64,000 bases of DNA from Novosphingobium fuchskuhlense (lineage in GTDB: Bacteria > Pseudomonadota > Alphaproteobacteria > Sphingomonadales > Sphingomonadaceae), in NCBI RefSeq assembly GCF_001519075.1, contig NZ_KQ954244.1, forward strand, positions 1,195,934 to 1,259,933, read 5' to 3'. This document shows, one piece after another, positions 1 through 8,420 of the stretch (position 1 is its first letter; every line of letters starts with the position of its first letter). A model generated the notes under the pieces. The model had not been told where the DNA came from, did not search any database, and saw only the letters and a list, made by a program, of their open reading frames with translations. The position numbers and the translations under genes were made by a program.

Positions 1-149
1 AGCTTGGCGATGCGCAACTGCAGGTCGGCGATGTGTTGTTCGAAGACACGTACCGTGGCCGACAGGGCGCTGTTCTGCGCCTGCAAAGCCGCCACCATCG
101 CCTTGAGCGCGATGGGGTCATCAGGCAGCGATGCGGGCGCGGACGACAT
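1..149 (-). CDS. tnpC: IS66 transposase TnpC, N-terminal part (runs off window)
   Basis: The reverse strand from the ATG at 149 reads MSSAPASLPDDPIALKAM and continues as a leucine- and alanine-rich helix to the window edge. IS66 transposases start this way: a short leader, then a coiled-coil segment that comes before the zinc-binding and DDE catalytic domains. About 50 residues are visible, so the catalytic core and the intactness of the gene cannot be judged. It lies 62 bases downstream of tnpB, the usual order for this family. Confidence 0.75.
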   Translation of the reverse strand, partial: MSSAPASLPDDPIALKAMVAALQAQNSALSATVRVFEQHIADLQLRIAK

Positions 150-211
150 GCCGCAGCTTAGCAAAACGGACGCCAATCCGCCAGAAAAATGCCGTTAATC
201 AGCCTGATAAA

Positions 212-559
212 TCAACCGACCCGCGCCGGTGGCGCACCCCAGGAAGGCCGCCGCCAGTCGATCCCTTCCCACAGCATCGCCAATTGCGCCGAGGTCAGCC
301 GCGCCACGGCATCCCCGCTGCCGGGCCAGGGAAAGCGGCCTTTCTGGAGGATCTTGTAATAGAGGCAGAAGCCCTGCCCGTCCCAGTACAGCAGCTTGAT
401 CCGGTCGCCCTTGCGCCCCCGAAAGGCAAATACGGCACCGCTGGCCGGGTTCTGGCGCAGATGGTCCTGCGCCAGAACCGCAAGGCCGGTGATGCTTTTG
501 CGCATATCGGTCGCGCCGCACGCCAGGTAGACGCGAGCGCCGACGCCGGGCCCGATCAC
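212..559 (-). CDS. tnpB: IS66 accessory protein TnpB
   Basis: This is a 115-residue frame starting at a GTG whose bases overlap the tnpA stop (GTGA, 559-556), the translational coupling typical of IS66. It carries the family hallmark near the N-terminus (VYLACGATDMRKSI) and the central FAFRGRKGDRIKLLYWDGQG-type stretch. The protein is required for transposition of IS66 elements but has no firmly known biochemical activity. Length is normal (about 115), and the frame looks intact. A longer upstream extension in the same frame is only a shadow over tnpA. Confidence 0.88.
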   Translation of the reverse strand: MIGPGVGARVYLACGATDMRKSITGLAVLAQDHLRQNPASGAVFAFRGRKGDRIKLLYWDGQGFCLYYKILQKGRFPWPGSGDAVARLTSAQLAMLWEGIDWRRPSWGAPPARVG

Positions 560-939
560 GCCGCCTCCAGCACACGCAGCAACCGCGCCAATGCCAGATC
601 GCCGATCGTCTCGCGGCAGCGCAACTGACGACCGTTGCCCAGAATGACGGTCATCTCGGCCATTGATGCCTCGCCCGTCACCGGCACCGTCTCGACAACT
701 GGCAGCATCTCGACCGCAACGAACCCATCGGCGCCGCGGCCAGGGCATAGGCCCTTCTGCCGCAAATCCCGGCGCCATTGATAGAGGTGCTGGCGCGTCA
801 CATCGTGACGCCGCGCTACATCCGCCACTGTCCAGCCATCAACGCCAACCTCGGCAAGGATCGAGGCTTTCACCGCATCCGACCAACGCCGACGCCGCTC
901 GACACCCAAAATCTCGAGCATCGCCAAACCAGCCTCCAT
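556..939 (-). CDS. tnpA: IS66 protein TnpA (helix-turn-helix)
   Basis: The gene encodes 127 residues with an N-terminal helix-turn-helix (about 19-55, including WTVADVARRHDVTRQHLYQW) of the IS3/IS66 orfA type. This is presumed to bind the element ends. The start at 939 gives MEAGLAMLEILG; an internal ATG at 921 is equally possible. Its stop overlaps the tnpB start, and the 43 bases upstream to 982 contain only the presumed IS end. It appears intact. Confidence 0.85.
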   Translation of the reverse strand: MEAGLAMLEILGVERRRRWSDAVKASILAEVGVDGWTVADVARRHDVTRQHLYQWRRDLRQKGLCPGRGADGFVAVEMLPVVETVPVTGEASMAEMTVILGNGRQLRCRETIGDLALARLLRVLEAA

Positions 940-982
940 CGATCATGACGTACATAACGACGTCAATAACGACATAGCTTAC

Positions 983-1226
983 GATCGATAGGCGGCCTCA
1001 ATCGGGTGGTTACTCTTGAAGTGAGCTGCCGTTCCGGTCTGTCCCCATTCATGGACGAAACCGCTGGCTGATTCGCGAGCCGAGGACGCCCGCCGCCGAT
1101 CTCCTGTCATTGCACGCCAGAGCCCTACGCCGCGCAAAACCTGTTGAATCCGAACAAAATCTGGCTCTCTTAATCATCCCCATCGGGGTGAGCATTTGAG
1201 CCTGCCCCGATCTCAACGGGGATCTG
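983..1226. other. Region between IS66 and trbB, with hairpin and possible gene remnant
   Basis: No intact gene is seen. On the forward strand one frame stays open from about 1020 to a TGA at 1198-1200 without a start codon. It could be the tail of a gene cut by the IS, but I do not recognise it. A hairpin lies at 1182-1211 (ATCGGGG paired with CCCCGAT, 16-base loop), 15 bases before the trbB start, so it could affect expression of the conjugation operon. In related elements a copG-like gene and traG commonly sit upstream of trbB; neither is present here. Confidence 0.5.
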
Positions 1227-2228
1227 ATGGCGGCTTCGCACCACAATTCAGAAAGGTTGGCACGCGGCGCGCGCATGTTGCGCACCGCGCTTGGGCCGGC
1301 CATTGCCCGCTTCCTCGAAGACCCCTCGATCGTCGAGGTCATGCTGAACCCCGATGGACGAATCTGGATCGACCGGCTGTCAGAAGGCCTGTCCGATACC
1401 GGCGAGCGATTGGGGCCGACCGATGGCGAGCGCATCGTGCGCCTGGTCGCCCACCATGTCGGCGCAGAGGTACATCCCGGAGCCCCGCGCGTTTCCGCAG
1501 AGCTGCCCGGAACGGGGGAGCGCTTCGAGGGCCTCTTGCCGCCCGTGGTGGCAGCCGCAGCTTTCGCCATCCGCAAGCCTGCCGTCGCGGTGTTCACCCT
1601 CGACGACTATGTCGCGGCCGAGATCATGTCAGCCAGCCAGGCCGACGCTCTGCGCCATGGCGTCGAGACGCGCGCCAACATTCTGGTCGCGGGCGGCACC
1701 TCGACCGGCAAGACCACGCTCACCAACGCGCTGCTCGCCGAGGTCGCCAAAACCACCGATCGCGTGGTCATCATCGAGGACACGCGCGAGCTGCAATGCG
1801 CCGCGCCCAACCTCGTTTCCATGCGCACCAAGGACGGCGTCGCCTCGCTGTCCGACCTAGTGCGCTCGTCCCTGCGCCTGCGCCCAGACCGCATCCCGAT
1901 CGGCGAGGTGCGCGGCGCCGAGGCGCTTGATCTCCTCAAGGCCTGGGGCACCGGTCATCCGGGCGGCGTCGGCACCATCCACGCGGGCTCGGCCATCGGC
2001 GCGCTGCGCCGCTTGGAGCAGCTGATCCAGGAAGCCGTCGTCACCGTGCCCCGCGCGCTGATCGCGGAAACCATCGACATCGTCGCCGTGCTGGCAGGCC
2101 GCGGCAACAAGCGCCGCCTCGCCGAACTCGCCCGCGTCGAAGGCCTCGGCCCTGATGGCGACTACCTCGTCACGCCGATTACCCAATTTTCCTCACCGCC
2201 CCCTGCCCCCCAAGGAGACCCCGCATGA
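1227..2228 (+). CDS. trbB: Conjugal transfer ATPase TrbB (VirB11-like)
   Basis: This 333-residue protein of the VirB11/TrbB secretion ATPase family is a hexameric cytoplasmic ring that powers pilus assembly and substrate transfer in type IV secretion. The Walker A motif GGTSTGKT is at residues 156-163. It is followed by the family's Asp box ([11 protein letters not shown]) and a His box ([20 protein letters not shown]). Length is normal. It is the first gene of the trb operon; its stop overlaps the trbC start (ATGA). The start ATG at 1227 gives the usual N-terminus. Confidence 0.95.
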   Translation: MAASHHNSERLARGARMLRTALGPAIARFLEDPSIVEVMLNPDGRIWIDRLSEGLSDTGERLGPTDGERIVRLVAHHVGAEVHPGAPRVSAELPGTGERFEGLLPPVVAAAAFAIRKPAVAVFTLDDYVAAEIMSASQADALRHGVETRANILVAGGTSTGKTTLTNALLAEVAKTTDRVVIIEDTRELQCAAPNLVSMRTKDGVASLSDLVRSSLRLRPDRIPIGEVRGAEALDLLKAWGTGHPGGVGTIHAGSAIGALRRLEQLIQEAVVTVPRALIAETIDIVAVLAGRGNKRRLAELARVEGLGPDGDYLVTPITQFSSPPPAPQGDPA

Positions 2229-2557
2229 TGCCTGCTGTTCGCACCCTTCGCCGACGCCTGATCGCCGCCACCTCGATCGCCGTGGTCAGCATGATGATGG
2301 CGCCCGCCGCCTATGCCTCCGGCTCCTCGATGCCCTGGGAAACCCCGCTCAATTCGATCCTGCAATCGGTGCAGGGCCCGGTCGCCAAGATCATCTCGGT
2401 CATCATCATCACCGTCACTGGCCTCAGCCTTGCCTTTGGCGACACCTCGGGCGGTTTTCGTCGACTGATCCAGATTGTCTTCGGCCTCTCCATCGCCTTT
2501 GCGGCCAGTTCCTTCTTTCTCTCCTTCTTCAGCTTCAGTGGCGGGGCGCTCGTCTGA
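2225..2557 (+). CDS. trbC: Conjugative pilin TrbC (VirB2-like)
   Basis: The 110-residue protein has a long signal sequence (about residues 1-31, ending AAYA) and two hydrophobic helices (about 54-72 and 83-103), the pattern of VirB2/TrbC pilin precursors. The mature protein is the main subunit of the conjugative pilus and is normally cyclised or trimmed in the periplasm. It overlaps trbB by four bases and touches trbD by one (TGATG), so translation is coupled along the operon. Confidence 0.9.
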   Translation: MMPAVRTLRRRLIAATSIAVVSMMMAPAAYASGSSMPWETPLNSILQSVQGPVAKIISVIIITVTGLSLAFGDTSGGFRRLIQIVFGLSIAFAASSFFLSFFSFSGGALV

Positions 2558-2838
2558 TGACGGGCATGGCCGATCCGACGAACACGGTGCCAGGCTTTTG
2601 CGTGCCCGTGCACCGGGCGCTCACCGAACCGATCCTGCTCGGCGGCGCCCCGCGCGCGCTCGCCATTCTCAACGGCACGCTCGCGGGCGCGATCGGCCTC
2701 GGCCTGCGCCTCTGGCTGATTGGCCTCGCCGTCTGGGCGCTCGGGCATTTCGCGTCCGTCTGGGCCGCCAAGCGTGACCCGCTGTTCGTCGATGTCGTGC
2801 GCCAGCATCTGCGCACCCCAACCCATCTCACCGTCTGA
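2557..2838 (+). CDS. trbD: Conjugal transfer protein TrbD (VirB3-like)
   Basis: This 93-residue protein has a short N-terminal cytoplasmic part (PGFCVPVHRALTEPILLGG is the family hallmark) followed by one or two membrane helices between about 37 and 75. VirB3/TrbD proteins sit in the inner membrane with the VirB4/TrbE ATPase. The ATG at 2557 overlaps the trbC stop, which decides the start over an upstream in-frame ATG. Confidence 0.9.
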   Translation: MTGMADPTNTVPGFCVPVHRALTEPILLGGAPRALAILNGTLAGAIGLGLRLWLIGLAVWALGHFASVWAAKRDPLFVDVVRQHLRTPTHLTV

Positions 2839-2851
2839 GCGAGGCTGCCCC

Positions 2852-5290
2852 ATGATGAACCTCGCCGAATACCGCAGCCGCCATAGCCGGCTTGCCGATT
2901 TCCTCCCCTGGGTAGCGCTGGTGGGCAAAGGCATCGTCCTCAACAAGGACGGCAGCTTCCAGCGTACCGCGCGCTTCCGGGGCCCCGACCTCGACAGCGC
3001 CGTGCCCGCCGAACTGGTCGCCGTCGCCGGCCGTCTCAACAATGCTTTCCGCCGCTTGGGGTCAGGCTGGGCCATTTTCGTCGAAGCCCAGCGCCATGCC
3101 GCCGCTGATTATCCGGCCAGCATATTTCCCGATGCCGCCTCGGCGTTGCTCGATGCCGAACGCAAGGCCGATTTCGAGGAAGCCGGCAGCCATTTCGAGT
3201 CGAGCTATTTCCTGAGCCTGGTCTGGTTGCCGCCGGCCGAGGACGCCTCACGCGCCGAAAGCTGGCTCTACGAGGGCCGCGAGACCAAGGGCATTGATGC
3301 GGGCGAGGCGCTCTCCGGCTTTGCTGATCGCACTGACCGGCTGCTGCGCCTTATCGAAGCCTTCATGCCCGAGTGCCGCTGGCTGGGCGACGGCGAGACG
3401 CTGACCTACCTCCACACCTGCGTTTCCAGCCACCGGCACCGTGTCCGCGTGCCCGAAACGCCGATGTATCTCGACGCGCTGCTCGCCGATCAGCCACTCA
3501 CTGGCGGGCTCGAACCGTGCCTCGGGGCGCAGCACCTGCGCGTCCTCACCATCACCGGCTTTCCGACTGCGACAACGCCAGGCCTCCTCGACGATCTCAA
3601 CCGCCTCGCCTTTCCCTACCGCTGGTCCACTCGCGCGATCCTGCTCGACAAGACCGATGCCACCAAGGTCTTGACCAAGATCCGCCGCCAGTGGTTCGCC
3701 AAGCGCAAGTCGGTCGCCGCGATCCTGAAAGAAGTGATGACCAATGAGGCTTCCGTCCTCGTCGATAGCGATGCGTCCAACAAGGCTGCCGATGCCGATT
3801 TTGCCCTGCAGGAACTGGGCGCGGACTATGCTGGCATCGCCTATGTGACCGCGACGGTGACGGTGTGGGATGGCGATCCGCGCGCCGCCGACGAAAAGCT
3901 GCGCCTCGTCGAGAAGGTCATCCAGGGCCGTGACTTCACCGCGATGGCCGAGACCATCAATGCGGTCGACGCCTGGCTCGGGAGCCTGCCGGGGCATCTT
4001 TACGCCAATGTTCGCCAGCCCCCCATTTCAACGCTCAATCTCGCCCACATGATACCCTCGTCAGCAGTGTGGGCGGGGCCGGAACGGGACGAGCATTTTG
4101 CAGCGTCCCCACTGCTCTTCGGCAAGACCGAAGGCTCGACCCCGTTCCGGTTTTCCCTTCACGTCGGCGACGTCGGCCATACACTCATCGTCGGCCCGAC
4201 CGGCGCTGGTAAATCGGTGTTGTTGGCGCTCATGGCGTTGCAATTTCGCCGCTATGCAGGCGCGCAGGTCTTCGCCTTCGATTTCGGGGGATCGATCCGC
4301 GCGGCGGCGCTTGCCATGCGCGGCGACTGGCACGATCTGGGTGGCGGTCTTACCGAGGGGAGCGCGGACAGCGTTGCGCTCCAGCCCCTCGCCAGGGTCG
4401 GCAACATTGCCGAGCGCGCATGGGCTGCGGATTGGCTGGTGGCCATCCTGACCCGCGAGGGCGTTCCCATCACGCCCGAGGTCAAGGAGCACCTCTGGAC
4501 CGCGCTCACCTCGCTGGCTTCGGCACCGATGGAAGAACGCACCATCACCGGCCTGTCGGTGCTTTTGCAATCCAACGACCTCAAACAAGCTCTGCGCCCC
4601 TATTGCGTTGGCGGAGCCTGGGGCCGTTTGCTGGATGCCGAGAGCGAACATCTGGGCACCGCCACCGTGCAGGCCTTCGAGACCGAGGGGCTGATCGGCA
4701 CCGAGGCGGCGCCCGCAGTGCTGGCCTATCTCTTTCACCGCATCGAGGACCGCCTTGATGGCGCCCCCACGCTCATCATCATCGATGAGGGCTGGCTGGC
4801 GCTCGATGATGAGGGCTTTGCCGGACAGCTGCGCGAATGGCTCAAAACCCTGCGCAAGAAGAACGCCTCAGTCGTCTTCGCCACGCAGTCGCTTTCGGAC
4901 ATCGACGGTTCGGCGATTGCGCCTGCCATCATCGAGAGCTGCCAGACCCGGCTGCTGCTCCCTAACGAACGCGCCATCGAGCCGCAGATCACCGCGATCT
5001 ATCGCCACTTCGGTCTCAATGACCGCCAGATCGAGATCATCGCGCGGGCCATGCCCAAGCGCGATTATTACTGCCAGTCACGGCGCGGCAACCGGCTCTT
5101 CGAACTGGGGCTTTCCGAAGTCGCGCTCGCGCTCTGCGCCACCTCATCCAAGTCCGATCAGGCCGCTATCACCAGCATAACCGCGGAATATGGTCGCGAC
5201 GGATTTCTGATCGCCTGGCTGCGCCATCGCGGGCTCCGCTGGGCCGCCGACATCATCCCCACCCTCACCAATCTGGAGAAACGCTCATGA
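2852..5290 (+). CDS. trbE: Conjugal transfer ATPase TrbE (VirB4-like)
   Basis: The protein has 812 residues from the ATG at 2852 (MMNLAEYRSRHSRLADFLPW). An upstream in-frame start would run through trbD and is rejected. VirB4/TrbE is the largest ATPase of the type IV secretion machine. Walker A (GPTGAGKS) is at residues 448-455 and Walker B (LIIIDE) at about 641-646, with the N-terminal VirB4 domain before them. Length is typical. The gene overlaps trbJ by four bases. Confidence 0.95.
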   Translation: MMNLAEYRSRHSRLADFLPWVALVGKGIVLNKDGSFQRTARFRGPDLDSAVPAELVAVAGRLNNAFRRLGSGWAIFVEAQRHAAADYPASIFPDAASALLDAERKADFEEAGSHFESSYFLSLVWLPPAEDASRAESWLYEGRETKGIDAGEALSGFADRTDRLLRLIEAFMPECRWLGDGETLTYLHTCVSSHRHRVRVPETPMYLDALLADQPLTGGLEPCLGAQHLRVLTITGFPTATTPGLLDDLNRLAFPYRWSTRAILLDKTDATKVLTKIRRQWFAKRKSVAAILKEVMTNEASVLVDSDASNKAADADFALQELGADYAGIAYVTATVTVWDGDPRAADEKLRLVEKVIQGRDFTAMAETINAVDAWLGSLPGHLYANVRQPPISTLNLAHMIPSSAVWAGPERDEHFAASPLLFGKTEGSTPFRFSLHVGDVGHTLIVGPTGAGKSVLLALMALQFRRYAGAQVFAFDFGGSIRAAALAMRGDWHDLGGGLTEGSADSVALQPLARVGNIAERAWAADWLVAILTREGVPITPEVKEHLWTALTSLASAPMEERTITGLSVLLQSNDLKQALRPYCVGGAWGRLLDAESEHLGTATVQAFETEGLIGTEAAPAVLAYLFHRIEDRLDGAPTLIIIDEGWLALDDEGFAGQLREWLKTLRKKNASVVFATQSLSDIDGSAIAPAIIESCQTRLLLPNERAIEPQITAIYRHFGLNDRQIEIIARAMPKRDYYCQSRRGNRLFELGLSEVALALCATSSKSDQAAITSITAEYGRDGFLIAWLRHRGLRWAADIIPTLTNLEKRS

Positions 5291-6066
5291 CCCCGCGTTG
5301 TTTGGCAGGCCGTCGTTTGGCCGGCCGCCGTCTGGCCGCTGCCCTGCTTTCTGCCGCCATCGTCCTCACGCCGATGATGGCACCGCCCGCTTATGCGCAA
5401 TTTGGCGGGGTCGTCTTCGACCCCTCCAACTATGCCCAGAATGTGATGACCGCGGCGCGCTCGCTCCAGCAGATCAACAACCAGATCCAGCAGATCGAGA
5501 ACCAGACCCAGTCGCTGATCAATCAGGCGAAGAACCTCGCCAGCATGCCCTATTCGCTGGTCTCGACGATCACTGCACAAATTCAGCACACCGAGCAGCT
5601 GATCACCCAGGCCCAGCGCATCGCCTACAGCATCAGTTCGATCGATCAGGCCTTCACCAGCAACTACGGCGCGATCAATCTCAATCTCAGCCAGCAGCAG
5701 ATGGTGGCTCAGGCCCAGCAGCGCTGGCAGACCTCGCTGGCCGGCCTGCAAGACGCGATGCGCATGCAGGCGACCGTGGTCGGCAACATCACTACCGCAC
5801 GCAGCAATGTGACAGCGCTTGGCACCTCCAGCCAGTCGGCAAGCGGTGCTCTGCAAGTGGGGCAGATCAGCAACCAACTGCTCATCCAGATCTCGCAGCA
5901 ATTGTCCGATCTCATCGCGCTCGAAGCCGCCGATGGCCGCGCGCAGGCAATGATCGCCGCCTCGAAAGCCACCGGCCAGAATCAGGGCGCAACGCAGATG
6001 CAGACCTTCCTGACGCCCGGCACCGGCTATCAGCCTGGCACCGTCAAGATGTTCCACGGCAATTGA
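5287..6066 (+). CDS. trbJ: Conjugal transfer protein TrbJ (VirB5-like)
   Basis: The gene encodes 259 residues with an Arg-rich N-terminus and a signal peptide ending near residue 38 (PPAYA). A Gln/Asn-rich coiled-coil region follows (about 55-130, many QQINNQIQQIENQ-type heptads). TrbJ/VirB5 is a periplasmic minor pilus component that may help surface adhesion. The start codon overlaps the trbE stop (ATGA). Length is usual. Confidence 0.9.
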   Translation: MTPRCLAGRRLAGRRLAAALLSAAIVLTPMMAPPAYAQFGGVVFDPSNYAQNVMTAARSLQQINNQIQQIENQTQSLINQAKNLASMPYSLVSTITAQIQHTEQLITQAQRIAYSISSIDQAFTSNYGAINLNLSQQQMVAQAQQRWQTSLAGLQDAMRMQATVVGNITTARSNVTALGTSSQSASGALQVGQISNQLLIQISQQLSDLIALEAADGRAQAMIAASKATGQNQGATQMQTFLTPGTGYQPGTVKMFHGN

Positions 6067-6076
6067 GGGGGCGGCG

Positions 6077-6400
6077 ATGGGCGGCAAACACCTCGCGCAG
6101 ATCGGCGCCATTGTCTTTGTCGCGCTGGCCATCACCGTGGCACTGTTGGGCTTGGACACCAAGGACAGCGCGCCCACCGACGCTGTGCTGACCGCGCCCG
6201 CATTGTCCGCCGACACCGATCCCATGGCGCGCGAACTCCAGCATTGCCAGATGATCGGTGAAGCCGGTGCACGCGATACCGCCTGCCTCGCCGCCTGGGC
6301 CGAGAACCGCCGCCGCTTCCTGACCCCGAAAAGCGCCGCGCCCATAGCCGCGCCCGCGCCAAGCGATCCGACCGCCACCACCAGCGATAAGGGGCTATGA
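6077..6400 (+). CDS. trbK: Putative entry-exclusion protein TrbK-alt
   Basis: This 107-residue protein has an N-terminal membrane helix or signal anchor (about 5-25), a Cys pair in the middle (LQHCQMIGE and DTACLAAWAENRRRF) and a Pro/Ala-rich tail. Size, position between trbJ and trbL and the Cys-containing AWAENRRRF segment fit the TrbK-alt family. TrbK in RP4 blocks entry of a second related element; here the role is inferred from position. It starts 11 bases after trbJ. Confidence 0.75.
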   Translation: MGGKHLAQIGAIVFVALAITVALLGLDTKDSAPTDAVLTAPALSADTDPMARELQHCQMIGEAGARDTACLAAWAENRRRFLTPKSAAPIAAPAPSDPTATTSDKGL

Positions 6401-6403
6401 GCC

Positions 6404-7732
6404 ATGAACGGCACCGGCGTCATCGACCAGTTCCTGAACATTTTCACGACCTATATCGATTCAGGCTTCGGTCTCCTGGGCGGCGAGGTCGGTTTCATCG
6501 CGACCACGCTCATCGTCATCGACGTGACGCTGGCCGCCCTGTTCTGGTCCTGGGGCGCCGACGAGGACATCATGGCGCGCCTCGTCAAGAAGACCCTGTT
6601 CGTCGGCGCCTTTGCCTACCTCATCAACAACTGGAACAACCTCGCCAACATCATCTTCCAGTCCTTTTCCGGCCTTGGCCTCAAGGCCTCGGGATCGAGC
6701 CTTTCCGCCAGCCAATTCCTCCAGCCCGGCCGCATCGCCCAGGTCGGTCTCGATGCCGGAAGGCCGCTGTTGACCTCGATCTCTGGACTGATGGGCTACG
6801 TTTCCTTCTTCGAAAACTTCATCCAGATCGCCGTGCTGCTCTTCGCCTGGGTGCTGGTCCTGCTCGCCTTCTTCATCCTCGCCATCCAGCTCTTCGTGAC
6901 GCTGATCGAGTTCAAGCTGACGACGCTCGCCGGCTTCGTCCTCATCCCCTTCGGCCTCTTCGGCAAATCCGCCTTCATGGCTGAACGTGTGCTCGGCAAT
7001 GTCATCGCGTCGGGTATCAAGGTGCTGGTGCTCGCGATCATCGTCGGCATCGGCTCGACGCTCTTCACCCAGTTCACGGCGGCAGGTTCAACCACCGCCA
7101 GCATTGATGATGCCATGGCGATTGTCCTGGCTGCCCTCTCGCTGCTCGGTCTCGGCATCTTCGGCCCCGGTATCGCCAATGGGCTGGTCTCTGGCGGACC
7201 GCAGCTCGGCGCAGGGGCCGCCGTTGGCACCGCGCTCGCTGGTGGCGGTGTAGCTGCTGCCGGCTTCGCCGCCGCAGGCGCTGCTGCCTCGGGCGGCGCG
7301 GCCCTTGCCAGCGGTGCTGGAGCTGCCGCACGCGGCGGCGCAAGCCTCGCCGGCGGCGCCTCGGCTGCCTATGGCCTCGGCGCTGAAGGCAAGAGCGGTG
7401 CCCGCGCGGTCGCCTCTGGCCTTGGCAATGTCGCGGGCACCGGCGCCAAGGCCGCCGTCTCGCCACTGCGCCGCGCCGCCGGGCGCGCTGCCGACAGCCT
7501 AAAGGACAGCTATCAGGCCGGGAGTTCCGCAGTAACCGGCGCCGGTGGCGGAGCGTCAGAAGCAGCCGGTGCCGCCACGCCCGATGCCGCGCCGCCCTCC
7601 GGCGACAGTTCACCCAACAATATCCGCCGCTCCCAGCAAATCAGCCAGGCAGCCCAAACCACCGCTCACGCCGTGCGCAGCGGTGATGCCCACGGCGGCG
7701 GACATTCTGTCGATCTTTCAGAAAGCGAGTGA
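6404..7732 (+). CDS. trbL: Conjugal transfer membrane protein TrbL (VirB6-like)
   Basis: The protein has 442 residues with about six hydrophobic helices in the first 260 residues. A long Ala/Gly/Ser-rich low-complexity tail follows to the end. TrbL/VirB6 is the polytopic inner-membrane protein of the conjugation channel. Length and composition are normal for the family. The gene starts 3 bases after trbK and ends just before trbF. Confidence 0.93.
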   Translation: MNGTGVIDQFLNIFTTYIDSGFGLLGGEVGFIATTLIVIDVTLAALFWSWGADEDIMARLVKKTLFVGAFAYLINNWNNLANIIFQSFSGLGLKASGSSLSASQFLQPGRIAQVGLDAGRPLLTSISGLMGYVSFFENFIQIAVLLFAWVLVLLAFFILAIQLFVTLIEFKLTTLAGFVLIPFGLFGKSAFMAERVLGNVIASGIKVLVLAIIVGIGSTLFTQFTAAGSTTASIDDAMAIVLAALSLLGLGIFGPGIANGLVSGGPQLGAGAAVGTALAGGGVAAAGFAAAGAAASGGAALASGAGAAARGGASLAGGASAAYGLGAEGKSGARAVASGLGNVAGTGAKAAVSPLRRAAGRAADSLKDSYQAGSSAVTGAGGGASEAAGAATPDAAPPSGDSSPNNIRRSQQISQAAQTTAHAVRSGDAHGGGHSVDLSESE

Positions 7733-7736
7733 CCCC

Positions 7737-8420
7737 ATGTTCAAGCGATCCTCCGCCCATTACGGCAAATCCCCAGTACCCGAGACGCCCTACCAACGGG
7801 CCGGCCAGATCTGGGATGAACGCATCGGCTCAGCCCGTGTGCAGGCAAAAAACTGGCGGCTGATGGCCTTTGGCTCGCTTGCCCTCTCGGCCGGGCTTTC
7901 GGCCGCGCTGGTCTGGCAATCGCTTAATGGCTCGATCGTCCCTTGGGTCGTTCAGGTCGACAAGCTGGGCGAGGCGCAGGCAATCGCGCCCGCCACCCCA
8001 GACTATCAGCCCAGCGATCCGCAAATCGCCTTCTACCTCGCCCGTTTCATTGAGGAGGTTCGCGCGATCCCCGCCGACCCGATCATCGTGCGGCAGAACT
8101 GGCTGCGGGCCTACGACTTCACCTCGCAGGCGGGTGCCGTCGCGCTCAATGACTACGCGCGGACCAACGATCCCTTCGCCGCCGTCGGCAAGACCCAGAT
8201 CGCGGTCGATGTCACCTCCGTCATCCGCGCATCGCCTTCAAGCTTCCGCATCGCCTGGGTCGAACGGCGTTACCTGGACGGCTCGCTTGCCAGCTCCGAA
8301 CACTGGTCGGCGATCCTCACCATCACAGTTCAGTCTCCCCGCGACGCCGACGCGCTGAGGAAGAACCCACTCGGCATCTACGTCAATGCCATCAACTGGT
8401 CGAAGGAGCTTGGATCATGA
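7737..8420 (+). CDS. trbF: Conjugal transfer protein TrbF (VirB8-like)
   Basis: The gene encodes 227 residues from the ATG at 7737 (MFKRSSAHYGKSPVPETPYQ). A cytoplasmic N-terminal segment with the ETPYQRAGQIWDERIG hallmark is followed by one membrane helix (about 43-62) and a periplasmic VirB8 domain. It nucleates assembly of the secretion channel in the inner membrane. A longer frame from 7545 runs through the trbL tail and is rejected. It overlaps trbG by four bases. Confidence 0.93.
   Translation: MFKRSSAHYGKSPVPETPYQRAGQIWDERIGSARVQAKNWRLMAFGSLALSAGLSAALVWQSLNGSIVPWVVQVDKLGEAQAIAPATPDYQPSDPQIAFYLARFIEEVRAIPADPIIVRQNWLRAYDFTSQAGAVALNDYARTNDPFAAVGKTQIAVDVTSVIRASPSSFRIAWVERRYLDGSLASSEHWSAILTITVQSPRDADALRKNPLGIYVNAINWSKELGS

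Larger units (their letters stand above)
1..982 (-). mobile_element. IS66-family insertion sequence, left part outside window
   Basis: Three consecutive reverse-strand frames match the tnpA-tnpB-tnpC order of IS66 elements; the element runs off the window start inside tnpC. Reading the reverse strand, the likely outer end is at 982, where the sequence begins GTAAGCTATGTC, in keeping with the GTAAGC-type ends I recall for IS66 elements. The other end and the target-site duplication cannot be seen, so this boundary is tentative. The element sits directly upstream of the conjugation operon and may have separated trbB from its normal upstream neighbours. Confidence 0.75.

Noticed and set aside
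663..977. Forward-strand frame over IS66 tnpA
   Set aside because: It is antisense to a recognised IS66 gene and Pro/Arg-rich.
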